Source of the DNA: Candidatus Paceibacterota bacterium
GTDB lineage: Bacteria > Verrucomicrobiota > Verrucomicrobiia > Limisphaerales > UBA8199
Direction of reading: 5' to 3'
NCBI GenBank assembly: GCA_035452965.1
Contig: DAOTCE010000035.1
Span: 1 to 49,523, forward strand
DNA: 49,523 bases
Position 1 is the first letter of the stretch. Each line of letters begins with the position of its first letter. This document shows positions 1 through 8,753 of the stretch, in pieces. The notes under the pieces were generated by a model that had not been told where the DNA came from, did not search any database, and saw nothing but the letters and a program-made list of their open reading frames with translations. The position numbers and the translations under genes were made by a program.

Positions 1-1
1 A

Positions 2-679
2 ACGGTCATTCAACACCAAGGGTCGAGCGTGAACCCCCAGCGCCAGGCCGGGCCTCACGCTCATTTCATCACCGCCGATCCAGCCAACCGGTTCGCCCTT
101 ACCTGCGACCTTGGTTTGGACCAAGTGCTTGTTTATCGCCTGATCCCGCGCAAAGCCGTGCTCGCTGCAAACAACCCGCCCTTTGTCTCCATCAAACCCG
201 GCTCGGGGCCACGCCATCTGGCCTTTCATCCCTCGGGCCGCTTCGTCTTTCTGATCAACGAGCTGGCTTCCACGCTCACCGTGCTCGCCTACGACGCCAA
301 ACGCGGCGAGCTAAAGGAGACGCAAACGCTCTCGACTTTGCCGGAGGGTTTCGCCGACAAAAGCACGTGCGCGGGTGTGCAGGTTCATCCCTCTGGAAGG
401 TTCGTGTATGGCTCGAACCGCGGCCATGACAGCATTGTGCTTGGGGAATTCGACACGAATAGTGGCAGGTTGACTTACGTGCAGCATCAGCTCACGCAGG
501 GTAAAACACCACGACATTTCGCCATTGACCCGACGGGCCGGTGGCTGCTGGCGGAGAATCAGGGTTCGGACAACATCGTCGTGTTCCGAGTTGACGCTGA
601 AAGTGGAGGTCTGAGTGCCACCGGGCAGAGTGTCGCCATAGGTGCGCCTGTGTGCGCCGTTTTTGTGCCTGACGAGTAG
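2..679 (+). CDS. 6-phosphogluconolactonase-like beta-propeller protein (5' end outside window)
   Basis: The reading frame is open to the left edge of the window, so the gene starts upstream and only its C-terminal part is seen. The internal ATG-like starts near base 29 are not the true start, because family-typical sequence (QGSSVNPQRQAGPHAHF) begins before them. This motif and repeated blade sequences such as HPSGRFVFLINE, HPSGRFVYGSNRG and DPTGRWLLAENQG are typical of the lactonase family of seven-bladed beta-propellers (YbhE/Pgl type). Family members hydrolyse 6-phosphogluconolactone in the pentose phosphate pathway, but many relatives act on other sugar lactones, so the substrate is inferred. 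The gene converges on the AsmA-like gene at 757-1533. Confidence 0.85.
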   Translation, partial: TVIQHQGSSVNPQRQAGPHAHFITADPANRFALTCDLGLDQVLVYRLIPRKAVLAANNPPFVSIKPGSGPRHLAFHPSGRFVFLINELASTLTVLAYDAKRGELKETQTLSTLPEGFADKSTCAGVQVHPSGRFVYGSNRGHDSIVLGEFDTNSGRLTYVQHQLTQGKTPRHFAIDPTGRWLLAENQGSDNIVVFRVDAESGGLSATGQSVAIGAPVCAVFVPDE

Positions 680-729
680 CCTGCGGAGGGCAGGGACTGG
701 AGCCCTATCAACGCTTTACGTTAATTCTC

Positions 730-757
730 GGTTCTTCACAGATTTCCGAGAAGAACC
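730..757. terminator. Possible terminator hairpin between convergent genes
   Basis: An 8-base inverted repeat (GGTTCTTC at 730-737 and GAAGAACC at 750-757) with a 12-base loop is followed on the plus strand by a T-rich run (TATTTCTTCTT). It lies just after the stop of the lactonase gene and touches the stop of the convergent gene. The stem is short and the U-tract imperfect, so this is only a candidate. Confidence 0.4.
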
Positions 758-1533
758 TATTTCTTCTTCTTGAACGGACTAAGGAGTCCGTCGGTGATTT
801 GCCGGACAGTGTTGCTGCCCGCGCCCATCGCGGCAGCCGCCGCGCCTTTGCCGAAGTCGGTTGTCGCGCCGGAGACAACCTTGGCAGCCTCCTCCTTGAT
901 GGCCGCCAACACCTTTTGCGCCAACTCGCTGGCGGTAATACCGTCAGGACCCTTGCCGAGGTCCGTTAGGCGGATGTCCGGCAAGGGGGTCGTTATGCCA
1001 CCCAGACCGGTCACACTGCCGCGAACCCTACCGCCGGTAATGATAACCTCGCCCACCTCGAGTTTCTTGGCTGGCTTGGCTTTCTTCGGTTGGGCGGGCT
1101 CCTGGGGCCTGGACGATTCCTTCTTTCCGCGGCTGGTGGCCTCCTCAACGTTTGCGAGGATCTTGTCCAGGTTACTGGTCCTTAGAGTGGTCTCGTAGGT
1201 GATCTCCGGTCCGTCAACCTTGATGGACCTAATGATTATCTTGTCTGCAAGCAGGGAACTCGGCTTGAGCGCGAGGCTTGCGGTGCCGACTCGGATCGCC
1301 GACGGCTCCTGGAACCCCTCGGGATTGCCAACAACGAGACCCTTGATAGAACCAGAACCAGACAGCAAGGACAAGCTGACCGATTGCAGCTTGATGTCCA
1401 CTTTAGTCACCTTCGGGCCAATGGTCTCGACCCCGCGCTTGATGGCTGCATTCAAAAACAAACCAATCGCCAGAACGGCTAGGATAACCAGCACAATCAG
1501 GGCGATAAGCAATCGAATGATACGTTTCTTCAT
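757..1533 (-). CDS. AsmA-like membrane-anchored protein of unknown function
   Basis: The protein has 258 residues from the ATG at 1533; a longer TTG start at 1548 is possible. An N-terminal membrane segment (about residues 5-27, IIRLLIALIVLVILAVLAIG) is followed by a periplasmic region with phrases such as SGSGSIKGLVVGNPEGF and ADKIIIRSIKVDGPEITYE, which resemble the repeated beta-strand units of AsmA/DUF748-type proteins. These are envelope proteins linked to lipid transport or outer-membrane homeostasis. The protein is much shorter than full AsmA. Residues 130-160 are a charged Lys/Pro/Glu linker, and the end is Gly/Ala-rich with a KKKK tail. It lies 20 bases downstream of a glycosyltransferase on the same strand and is probably cotranscribed. 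No specific function can be assigned. Confidence 0.7.
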   Translation of the reverse strand: MKKRIIRLLIALIVLVILAVLAIGLFLNAAIKRGVETIGPKVTKVDIKLQSVSLSLLSGSGSIKGLVVGNPEGFQEPSAIRVGTASLALKPSSLLADKIIIRSIKVDGPEITYETTLRTSNLDKILANVEEATSRGKKESSRPQEPAQPKKAKPAKKLEVGEVIITGGRVRGSVTGLGGITTPLPDIRLTDLGKGPDGITASELAQKVLAAIKEEAAKVVSGATTDFGKGAAAAAMGAGSNTVRQITDGLLSPFKKKK

Positions 1534-1552
1534 AAGCGAAGCTGACAATAAC

Positions 1553-2422
1553 TCACAGCTTGTCCAACTCGATATTCGAGGAAAATTCCGTCCGCTGCTG
1601 CATGTGCTTGCGCAAAAGCCAGCGCCCGGGCACCAGGTCGCACTTGCCCAGAAGCAGGAGCTTTTGCGCCTGCCGCTTGGCCCGCGCGTAATGAAACAAC
1701 AACCGCCCCCTCCACCCCCCCGGCACGCCGTATTCTCGCCGGATTCGGGCCGTTTCCTGCCCCATGTTGGCCACGATCCGCTGGTCGGCCGATTGGCCGT
1801 ACTGGTGGTAGCGATAAAGAACGACGTATTCCCGGATATGGCCGACCCGGCACTTGGCTTGCGCCATTCGCATCAGGAATTCCATGTCGCAGGCATTCTT
1901 GAAGTCTTTGTGCCGCAACAATCCCAGCCGGTCATATGTCTTTTTGCGCACGAACAGGGCCTGGTGCAGGGCCATGCCGAAGCCGAAGCGCACAACTTGC
2001 GGATCCCAGCAAGCCTCCTGCCGCCGGTAGATCTCGCGCCCGGCGCCATCCACAAATATGAAGTCACCGAACAGCGCGTCCCACTTCGCGTTCGCCTCCA
2101 GGGCCGCAGCGACCTTCCGAAGGATGCCCTCGCAGTAGCAATCGTCCGCATTAAGGATCCCCACGGCGTCGCCTTGTGCCATTTGAATGCCCTTGTTCAT
2201 GGCATGGTAGTGGCCCTCGTCCTTCTCAGAAATCCAGCGTAAGCGGGGCCAGTTTCGCAGCACCTCTATGGTGCCGTCGGTCGAGCCGCCATCCACCACG
2301 ATGTGTTCCGCGTGCGGATAGTCTTGGCGAGCAACGCTCGCCAACGTTTCGCGGATCGTGCGGATGCTGTTCAGCGTCGGAGTGACCACTGAGAGTTGGA
2401 TCGGCCCGGGCATAGTCTTCAT
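1553..2422 (-). CDS. Family 2 glycosyltransferase
   Basis: This is a GT-A fold glycosyltransferase of 289 residues from the ATG at 2422; ATG 2413 is also possible, and a TTG at 2449 would add nine residues that do not look conserved. The N-terminus SVVTPTLNSIRTIRETLASV and HIVVDGGSTDGTIEVL are the classic nucleotide-sugar binding strands, and NADD (in GILNADDCYCEGIL) is the DXD-type metal site. The family transfers a sugar from a nucleotide-sugar donor to a growing glycan on the cytoplasmic face of the membrane; donor and acceptor cannot be read from sequence. It lies downstream of two O-antigen ligase/polymerase-like genes on the same strand, so a role in surface polysaccharide assembly is likely. 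Confidence 0.9.
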   Translation of the reverse strand: MKTMPGPIQLSVVTPTLNSIRTIRETLASVARQDYPHAEHIVVDGGSTDGTIEVLRNWPRLRWISEKDEGHYHAMNKGIQMAQGDAVGILNADDCYCEGILRKVAAALEANAKWDALFGDFIFVDGAGREIYRRQEACWDPQVVRFGFGMALHQALFVRKKTYDRLGLLRHKDFKNACDMEFLMRMAQAKCRVGHIREYVVLYRYHQYGQSADQRIVANMGQETARIRREYGVPGGWRGRLLFHYARAKRQAQKLLLLGKCDLVPGRWLLRKHMQQRTEFSSNIELDKL

Positions 2423-2554
2423 TGCGGAAGACAGGTTCCAGACCAGCAAAGGCGCACAGGCACGCGGTGGATCAAACGATGGGTGGTGAAGAGTGGATTG
2501 CTGTGTAAGCTCATTGATCAGCGCGGAACAATGAAATCACGGCGGCTCGCGGGA

Positions 2555-4093
2555 TTAGGCGCTGATCGGCCGATGGATGCTGGGGCGCAGCCGGAACCGG
2601 TTGAAGACGACTTTGGGTTGCGGCGCAACCGCCGGCTTGGCAACTCCGCCGTTGAGACTGATGCTCAGCGCCAGCAGGCCCAGAATCATAGGCAGATCTG
2701 AATAAAGCGAGCCAAAGACAAGGAAGAAGCTTATGACCTTTGCCAGGAAGAAGGTGAATAGGAAGATATTATATTGATGGAATGCCGGATCGCCGAACTG
2801 GTAATTCTGGTATAATACCCGGAGCCCGGCGACCAGGAGCCAGATGAAAGCGATTGCACCGAAAAGGCCAAAGGGCACAAGAACTGACAATGGCCCATTG
2901 TGATAGTCGCCAACGAATTCTGCACCCTCTGCTCCCGCACCCCCTTGACTGATCTGCTGCGCTTCTCTGCCGCTAAATGAGTAGCCTTTGCCAACAATTA
3001 GGTAACGCGGGATTTGAGGCACCAAATCCCGCCACATTTTCAAACGCCATTCGGTTGACCCTTGGGTATCATACCGCACCATGGGATCGAGTGGCAGTGG
3101 CAGGAATGCCAGCGAGCGCTGAAACTGGTACGGCAGCCTCGGCGCAAGCAGAGTGATTAGTCCCCCGCACGTGAACAGAACGAGAATCAGGGGCAGGAAC
3201 ACCCGGGTGTGATGCAATCGCTCCAAATAGAAGAGCACGGCAAAAGTCAGCAGCAGCAAGAAAGCCGTGGTGCGGTAACCACCAGCCATCCCCAACACGA
3301 CCGACACGAGAAATACGCCCAGTCGCCAGGGCTTTCCCGCCAACAGAATTCCGCGGATGCCATAGCAGGCCAGCATTAGACAATAGAGCGACACGCCGAG
3401 CTGGGAAATGCCGAACCCCCGAAAGACAGACGACGTTTGCTCCATCACACTGTTCTGATCCATAAAGGCGGAGAGGCTTGCCACCGGAAATATCAGGAAC
3501 ACGAAATTAAAAGCCGGGCTGATCTTGCCGGGCAAATGTGCTATAGCCATGCTCGCCGCCCCCAGGAAAAACAGCGCCACATAAAGCCCTGCCCTCTTCG
3601 GGGGAATCCGACGGTGAATGATGGCAAAAAAACCTATGGCTGCCGCCAGAATCATGAAATATCGCCTGCCCCCGTAAGTGTCCCCGCCAAAAACCCTGGC
3701 TCCAAAGCCGCCCGTCAACCGCGCGGTTATCAGGACCACGGCGGTGAAGAAAAGGAGCGGACGGGTGATCGTGGGAGCCTGGAGAAATGTCAACCTGCGA
3801 TTGAGGGTATATTGCAGGATGGAGATACCAAGACTGACCGCGGCCAGCCCCATCCATAGCTGCGGCCTGCCTGGAATGAAGAAAAGCATCGCCGTGCTAT
3901 TCCAAGCGGCAATCAGCCAGGGGTGGTGCCAGCGCAACAACAGCGGAAGGATCAGGATGAAGAACACCACCCCCACCACGCTGACAGTGGTGAAGTCCAA
4001 CGGATTGGCCAGCAAGTAGCCCAGCACCACCGCCAGCGGCAGGCAAAGCCCATAGATGAGGAGCGAACGAAAAAGTGCCGATGCGTTAGACAT
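2555..4093 (-). CDS. O-antigen ligase/polymerase-like membrane protein (copy 1)
   Basis: This is an integral membrane protein of 512 residues with about ten to twelve hydrophobic segments, starting at ATG 4093. A long non-membrane loop around residues 340-410 contains GKGYSFSGRE and VGDYHNGPLS; a conserved His-Asn pair in such a loop is typical of the Wzy/WaaL superfamily (Wzy_C), which polymerises or ligates lipid-linked glycans in the periplasm. It is clearly paralogous along its whole length to the next gene (4117-5646): TGGFG, YVALFFLGA, GDYHNGPLS, FGDPA and LALSISLNGG have matching counterparts in the neighbour. Which step it performs (polymerase, ligase or protein O-glycosyltransferase) is not decidable here. 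It sits in a polysaccharide gene group. Confidence 0.75.
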   Translation of the reverse strand: MSNASALFRSLLIYGLCLPLAVVLGYLLANPLDFTTVSVVGVVFFILILPLLLRWHHPWLIAAWNSTAMLFFIPGRPQLWMGLAAVSLGISILQYTLNRRLTFLQAPTITRPLLFFTAVVLITARLTGGFGARVFGGDTYGGRRYFMILAAAIGFFAIIHRRIPPKRAGLYVALFFLGAASMAIAHLPGKISPAFNFVFLIFPVASLSAFMDQNSVMEQTSSVFRGFGISQLGVSLYCLMLACYGIRGILLAGKPWRLGVFLVSVVLGMAGGYRTTAFLLLLTFAVLFYLERLHHTRVFLPLILVLFTCGGLITLLAPRLPYQFQRSLAFLPLPLDPMVRYDTQGSTEWRLKMWRDLVPQIPRYLIVGKGYSFSGREAQQISQGGAGAEGAEFVGDYHNGPLSVLVPFGLFGAIAFIWLLVAGLRVLYQNYQFGDPAFHQYNIFLFTFFLAKVISFFLVFGSLYSDLPMILGLLALSISLNGGVAKPAVAPQPKVVFNRFRLRPSIHRPISA

Positions 4094-4116
4094 TGAACAG
4101 CCGTGCCCGTTGCGCG

Positions 4117-5646
4117 TTACGCCTTAATATACTCCGTACTGAATTCCATGCCAGCAGCGGATTGCTCCACCTGGGCAGCGGGCGCCCCCGCTCCATTCAG
4201 GGCTACACTTAGCCCCAACAAGCCCGCAAAAATCGCCATGTCCGAATGCAACGCACCGAAGAAGAAGATGAAGAAGACTACCTGGGCAGCGAACGCCGCC
4301 AGCAACAACCGATTCACAGTACGCAGTGCCGGGTCGCCGAATTTAGCGTTGCGATACATTACTCGCAGCGCTGCGATCAGGAACCAAGCGAAAGCAAGCA
4401 CTCCGTAGAGGCCAAAGGGAATCGCGATCGAAAGCGGGCCATTGTGATAGTCCCCGACGAGTATCGTTCCGGTATGAATCTCGGGGCCGCCTCCAATGTC
4501 ATACGCTGTATAAAATTCACGCGCATCAAATCCCCAACCCTTGCCGCGGAACAAGCGTTTGGGCACCTCGGGCAGGAGTTCTTTCCACATCGTCAAACGC
4601 CATTCGACCGTGGTGGCAGCGCTTTCCTCTGCCCTATAGTCGAACTTGCCCGGCAGGAAACTCAGCGCACGCTGTGCCATAAGTGGAAGCTTCTGCGCTT
4701 GAGGCAAAACGAGCAGACCTCCCATGAGCACCACTCCCAGCAACACCGGCAAATAGCGGGTGCGATGCAGCCCCTCCAAAAAAAACAAGATCGTAAACGT
4801 CAGCGCGGCCAGCACAACAAAGGAGCGAAACCCGGATGACAAACCCGCGCCCAGCGCCACCACGAACAGCAGCAGCCGCCAAGGCCGGCTCACATCCAGC
4901 AACCCGCGCACGCCTACGCGCGCGAGCAAGTAGCTGCAAACAGCCCCCCCCGCCAAAAAGAACCCATAGAACCGGACCGGGGTCGGAGACAAACTTAGCG
5001 GAGCTTCCTGCGCGAACGAATTCAGCGAGGTCTGAGGTGCAAGAAACAACCATAAGTAATCAACCTGTCGGCCGGCCAGGCCCGCAAACTCACTCACCGC
5101 GTAAGTCAAAGCCGAAAGGAAAAACAAGGCCACATACACTGCGGCTCGCCCCAGTGGGATGCGCCGGCTGGTAAGGGCGAAATACCCGGCGACTGCCGCC
5201 AGGAAAAAGAAGTACTTCTTTCCGCCGTACTGGTTACCGCCTAACGTAAGAACGCCGAATCCACCAGTGCTCACGCCGGTCACGACCACCACTGCTGTCA
5301 GAGCCAGCAATGATTTGGTTATCGAGGGTTCAATGACAAACCGCGCATTGGGGCTGACAGCCCGGCTCAACACAGCAAACAGCAGAGCAATGAACGCCAT
5401 GTAGGACCACATGGGAATTCGACCGGGTAGAAATGCCAGGCAGAACGCCGCGTTCCAGCCCAGTACCAGCATAGGGTAATACCACTTCATCATTAGCGGG
5501 AGCGACAGCACTACCAACACCAGGACCACCACCGCCAAACTGCCCAACTCCATCGGCTCAGCCACAAAATAGCCCAGCAGCACCGCGAGCGGCAGTGATA
5601 ATCCCATGATCAGGTGGGACTTGGGTATGTTTATCGCATTCGCCAT
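4117..5646 (-). CDS. O-antigen ligase/polymerase-like membrane protein (copy 2)
   Basis: This protein has 509 residues from ATG 5646 and many membrane segments. It has the same architecture as copy 1 directly downstream, which starts 23 bases after this stop. Shared landmarks are LPLAVLLGYF near the N-terminus, STGGFG, KKYFFFLAA, RIPLGRAAVYVALFF, a soluble loop with GKGWGFDARE, GDYHNGPLS, and the C-terminal GLSVALNG. The His-Asn in the loop is the usual signature of Wzy_C-type enzymes acting on lipid-linked sugars. The tandem arrangement suggests gene duplication followed by divergence, perhaps giving a polymerase and a ligase, but this is inference. The gene is transcribed away from the FkbM methyltransferase across about 180 bases. 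Confidence 0.75.
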   Translation of the reverse strand: MANAINIPKSHLIMGLSLPLAVLLGYFVAEPMELGSLAVVVLVLVVLSLPLMMKWYYPMLVLGWNAAFCLAFLPGRIPMWSYMAFIALLFAVLSRAVSPNARFVIEPSITKSLLALTAVVVVTGVSTGGFGVLTLGGNQYGGKKYFFFLAAVAGYFALTSRRIPLGRAAVYVALFFLSALTYAVSEFAGLAGRQVDYLWLFLAPQTSLNSFAQEAPLSLSPTPVRFYGFFLAGGAVCSYLLARVGVRGLLDVSRPWRLLLFVVALGAGLSSGFRSFVVLAALTFTILFFLEGLHRTRYLPVLLGVVLMGGLLVLPQAQKLPLMAQRALSFLPGKFDYRAEESAATTVEWRLTMWKELLPEVPKRLFRGKGWGFDAREFYTAYDIGGGPEIHTGTILVGDYHNGPLSIAIPFGLYGVLAFAWFLIAALRVMYRNAKFGDPALRTVNRLLLAAFAAQVVFFIFFFGALHSDMAIFAGLLGLSVALNGAGAPAAQVEQSAAGMEFSTEYIKA

Positions 5647-5825
5647 TTCGCCGAATCAGGAGACCAAAGTTCGAGCCCGCACGCAACCCTTTTCCACCAC
5701 CAGTCCTGTCCCGCGGGCGCGGCGGCGGAATGCCAGAATGTCCCCCTCCTCCAGCGGGCCCCCAGCGCGCAGCAGTTGTCGCTTGTGCCGCTCCACCCCA
5801 GCCTTACAATGAGCCCAATCAACTG

Positions 5826-6665
5826 ATGAGTATTCTTGCGACGCTGAGCGTGAAATTGCATCACATCTCCGCCTTCTGGAGATTGCGGCAGCATTTCAAC
5901 AATCCCTGGCTGATTGCCGGCCTTAGACTCGGCCTGCTCAAGATGGAATATTTTCCGTACAGGATCAGCAAAGACTCCCACAGTTACGTGCTGCTGGGCC
6001 GCCCGAGGACCGGCTCCTCAACCGACTTATTCGTACTGCGCGAGGTCCTTGCGGAAGAGACTTACCGCGACGTGCTTCCACTCCTGCCCGACAGGGCCTT
6101 GCGCGTGGTGGACATCGGCGCGAATCTCGGCGCCACCACGATCTGGCTTTCGCGAAAGGTCCGCCTGAAGCAGGCATTCTGCTTTGAGCCTGAACCTGAT
6201 TCCTTCCGCTTGCTGCGCTTCAACCTGGCCAAGAACGGTTGTAGTTGCGCCTGCGCCATTCCAAAGGCGGTGGGCGGCAAGTCTCGCACAGCGCGCATGG
6301 TGCTGGACGAGCACAGCCCCGGCGGCACGAATATCTATGCCACGCCCGCCGACAACCAGGCGTCGATCGGCAGTTCGATCGAAGTCGTTGCCCTCAGCGA
6401 ATGGCTCCGCGAGACACCGGATCAGTTCGACCTGCTCAAGATGGACTGCGAGGGAGCCGAGTGGGAAATCGTGCGCAACACTCCAGCTTCTGAACTTGCG
6501 CGTTTTGGGGCGGTGGCGGCTGAGATCCACGAAGATCCCGAGAGGCAACAACCTGTCGAGAGTTTCGCGGAACTGATCGAAAGCCGCGGGTTTAAGACCA
6601 TCCGCTGGGACCGTAAAAGTGCGGGGCTTTATTTTGGAATTAGGGATTCTGAGCGGAAAGCATGA
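5826..6665 (+). CDS. FkbM family methyltransferase
   Basis: This is a SAM-dependent methyltransferase of 279 residues. ATG 5826 is preferred because the 32 codons open upstream encode proline-rich, non-conserved sequence. SAM-binding motif I is VVDIGANLGATTIWLSRK, followed by the acidic strand FCFEPEPDSFRLLRFNL and the typical FkbM block DLLKMDCEGAEWEIV with its DxEGxE signature. FkbM-family enzymes methylate hydroxyl groups on sugars or other natural products and often lie in polysaccharide clusters, as here between glycosyltransferases. It is the only plus-strand gene among its immediate neighbours and converges on the glycosyltransferase at 6772-7803. Confidence 0.88.
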   Translation: MSILATLSVKLHHISAFWRLRQHFNNPWLIAGLRLGLLKMEYFPYRISKDSHSYVLLGRPRTGSSTDLFVLREVLAEETYRDVLPLLPDRALRVVDIGANLGATTIWLSRKVRLKQAFCFEPEPDSFRLLRFNLAKNGCSCACAIPKAVGGKSRTARMVLDEHSPGGTNIYATPADNQASIGSSIEVVALSEWLRETPDQFDLLKMDCEGAEWEIVRNTPASELARFGAVAAEIHEDPERQQPVESFAELIESRGFKTIRWDRKSAGLYFGIRDSERKA

Positions 6666-6771
6666 ATCCCGCTCCTTCTCGCAGTGCGCATTTCGATGTC
6701 GGCACCGTGCATTGGCCAATATCTCCCTGAGTTGTGTCTTCCACCACGGCCCCTGCAGGCTGGCTCCGAGA

Positions 6772-7803
6772 TCACCTGAATATCGGGTCCTCGATCTGCG
6801 CCAAGCCGGAAACGATGAATCGCTGCCGCCCCTGAGCGCGGCGGTGCCTGAAATCCGCCGCCAATAATCCCACCGCATGCCTCGCCAACTCGATCCCAAG
6901 CGAAGCCCGTCTTCCTCTTGCGCCGTAGTACGCATGCGCGGCCAATTGCAGCCATTCGTCCCTTAGCCCGCCCTTCCACTTCAGCGCCGCCGCCTGCCGC
7001 AGCCAGCGCCGGTAGAGAGTCCGTCCCCACCAGCTCCAACTCTTCGCGGCCCACTGTGAGAACTGCGCTGCCGTCCGCAACGCCACCACTGGCACCAACC
7101 GCACCTCAGCCCGGCGCACGAAGTCTTTTTCCGGCGCACAACTCAGCGAACTGGAATGGACCCGGTATTTGATCAGAATCTGCGGGTCCCATATCAAATC
7201 GAGACCCGTCGCCGCGTGCAGAACCCAGAGGAACCAGTCGGGCGAATAGGCCCACTCCCAGCGGTAGAAGGAAAGCACCTGCCTGGTCACACTGGCGCGC
7301 ACCAGCGTGGATGGCTGGTTGATGACGTTGTGCTCCAAGAGCACCTCCAGGCTGCGGGGCGGACAGAGTTGCGTGGGGAGATCTAGTAAGCCGGGGCCAC
7401 GCTGAGGGGGGTTCCCGGACTCGTCAATCAACTCCGGCGGACCGTGCACCAGACAGGCTTGACGATTTGACTCCATAACCTCCACCCGCCTCTCCAGGAA
7501 CGAAGGATGAAGCACATCGTCCGCCCCCGGGCAACACCAGTATTCTCCTTTCATGGCGGAGAGCAAAAGGCCCCACGCCACGTTCAGGCCCCGGTTCGGT
7601 TGCCATTGCAGCAGACGAAAACGCGTGTCGCGAAGGAAAGGAGCCGCCACGGCGGCGGTGTCGTCGGTTGAGCCGTCGTTGCCGATGAGCACCTCGTAGT
7701 GCGGGTAGGTCTGGGCCTGGATGGACTCGCATAACTGGGGTAGATAGCGGGCCGCATTGTATGCCGGCACCAAAATGCTGACCAATGCCGAGTGGGAACT
7801 CAT
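6772..7803 (-). CDS. Family 2 glycosyltransferase
   Basis: This GT-A glycosyltransferase has 343 residues and starts at ATG 7803. The N-terminal ALVSILVPAYNAARYLPQL, VLIGNDGSTDDTAAV and the acidic metal-site sequence PGADDVLHPSFLERR are characteristic. It is longer than the GT2 protein at 1553-2422; the C-terminal 90 residues are basic and helical and may associate with the membrane. It probably adds a sugar to the surface glycan made by this region. It is the last gene before the gene-free stretch 7804-8753 and reads away from it. Confidence 0.9.
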   Translation of the reverse strand: MSSHSALVSILVPAYNAARYLPQLCESIQAQTYPHYEVLIGNDGSTDDTAAVAAPFLRDTRFRLLQWQPNRGLNVAWGLLLSAMKGEYWCCPGADDVLHPSFLERRVEVMESNRQACLVHGPPELIDESGNPPQRGPGLLDLPTQLCPPRSLEVLLEHNVINQPSTLVRASVTRQVLSFYRWEWAYSPDWFLWVLHAATGLDLIWDPQILIKYRVHSSSLSCAPEKDFVRRAEVRLVPVVALRTAAQFSQWAAKSWSWWGRTLYRRWLRQAAALKWKGGLRDEWLQLAAHAYYGARGRRASLGIELARHAVGLLAADFRHRRAQGRQRFIVSGLAQIEDPIFR

Positions 7804-8420
7804 AGAAGAGACCTCGGTCTGTCAGGGACAACTTTCCATCGGACCTCTGACTTCCACCCCAACCAACCGCCTCGCAAGTCACGACACACCCGCTCTTGAT
7901 AGAAGTGCCTTAGGATGCGGAGGGCCAGTTGGTTACTCATGTGGCATTAGCTGTACTCGTGTGCATGATGGAATGCCTCCCGCCTCCGGACAACTTCTTT
8001 TTTGGGAACCCCAACCACTCCGCCAGCCCAAGTCGGGTGTTCCACCCGAGACACACCGTATCCTCACCGGATCCACACCAGATACACACCGTAGATACAA
8101 ACGTAACATCTCGGAAACTCCTGGAGCTAAGTCGCTGTCGTTTGTCCACTTACAACAGAATAGCGCCCCGTCAGGCAAAAGCGACGGCTTTACTTTGTGC
8201 CAGCTATGACTACAGTAGTAAACACGATAGCCGTAAGTGCATATGCAGCTGTGGACTTGGATTGGAGTGATAAACGCGAACATCACTCGTGAACAGCACC
8301 AGCACCGCAGAACTGTATGTTTGCAATTGCAGGCCGACCTCGAAGTGGCAGGGTTCCAATAGACTGGCACCATGTTCGGGTAGCTGGGATACACAAGCTG
8401 TAATGACTATGCGCATGAGG

Positions 8421-8439
8421 ATTTCCACATTGTGGATAG
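8421..8439. promoter_or_regulatory. Inverted pair of DnaA-box-like sites
   Basis: ATTTCCACA (plus strand, 7/9 match to TTATCCACA) and CTATCCACA (minus strand, 8/9 match) face each other with one base between them. This is the best DnaA-box match I found by eye in the region upstream of mnmG; others are weaker. Confidence 0.4.
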
Positions 8440-8609
8440 ATTCAGAAAAGGGTGACAGAGCCGCTAGTTTGATCAATTTGTCTCAATCGGTAACGTTGTA
8501 GTTCGCGGAATATTCATTTCTTGTGATTCTAATGAGTATTGTGAATTCAAGGCTGGCTTGCGTTGTCATTTGGGAGATGAGAGGTATGTGTTTTGACCGT
8601 ATTTGTGCT

Positions 8610-8615
8610 TATAAT
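8610..8615 (+). promoter_or_regulatory. Possible -10 element of the mnmG promoter
   Basis: A perfect TATAAT hexamer lies 139 bases before the mnmG start codon, with a TG two bases upstream. A TTGACC at 8593-8598 is only 11 bases away, too close for a standard -35 box, so any promoter would rely on an extended -10 or another -35 sequence. Confidence 0.35.
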
Positions 8616-8753
8616 ACTGGTAGGTAATCATGTAAACGGTGTGAATTTCATCAATAAATGCGCTCATTTGGCTGGAAATCACACACTACAGCTTTAGTTA
8701 ACGTTACCGAAACAAAATTTGTGTGATCTCGTTCATCGAATCCACCAAGTTAG

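Larger units (their letters stand above)
7804..8753. other. Gene-free, AT-richer region upstream of mnmG; candidate replication origin
   Basis: I find no credible gene in these 950 bases: the open frames have no recognisable domain and odd composition. The region is visibly richer in A and T than its flanks, especially 8500-8750. It contains an inverted pair of DnaA-box-like 9-mers (8421-8429 and 8431-8439), weaker 7/9 matches at 8069-8077 (GGATCCACA) and 8142-8150 (TTGTCCACT), and a direct repeat ACACACCGTA at 8051-8060 and 8084-8093, spaced 33 bases. mnmG (gidA) is next to oriC in many bacteria, and two parS sites lie about 0.7 kb downstream. The origin assignment is an inference. Confidence 0.4.

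Noticed and set aside
7933..8394. Open frames of about 150 codons in the gene-free region before mnmG
   Set aside because: Cysteine/serine-rich translations on both strands, no domain and no ribosome binding site; the region looks regulatory.
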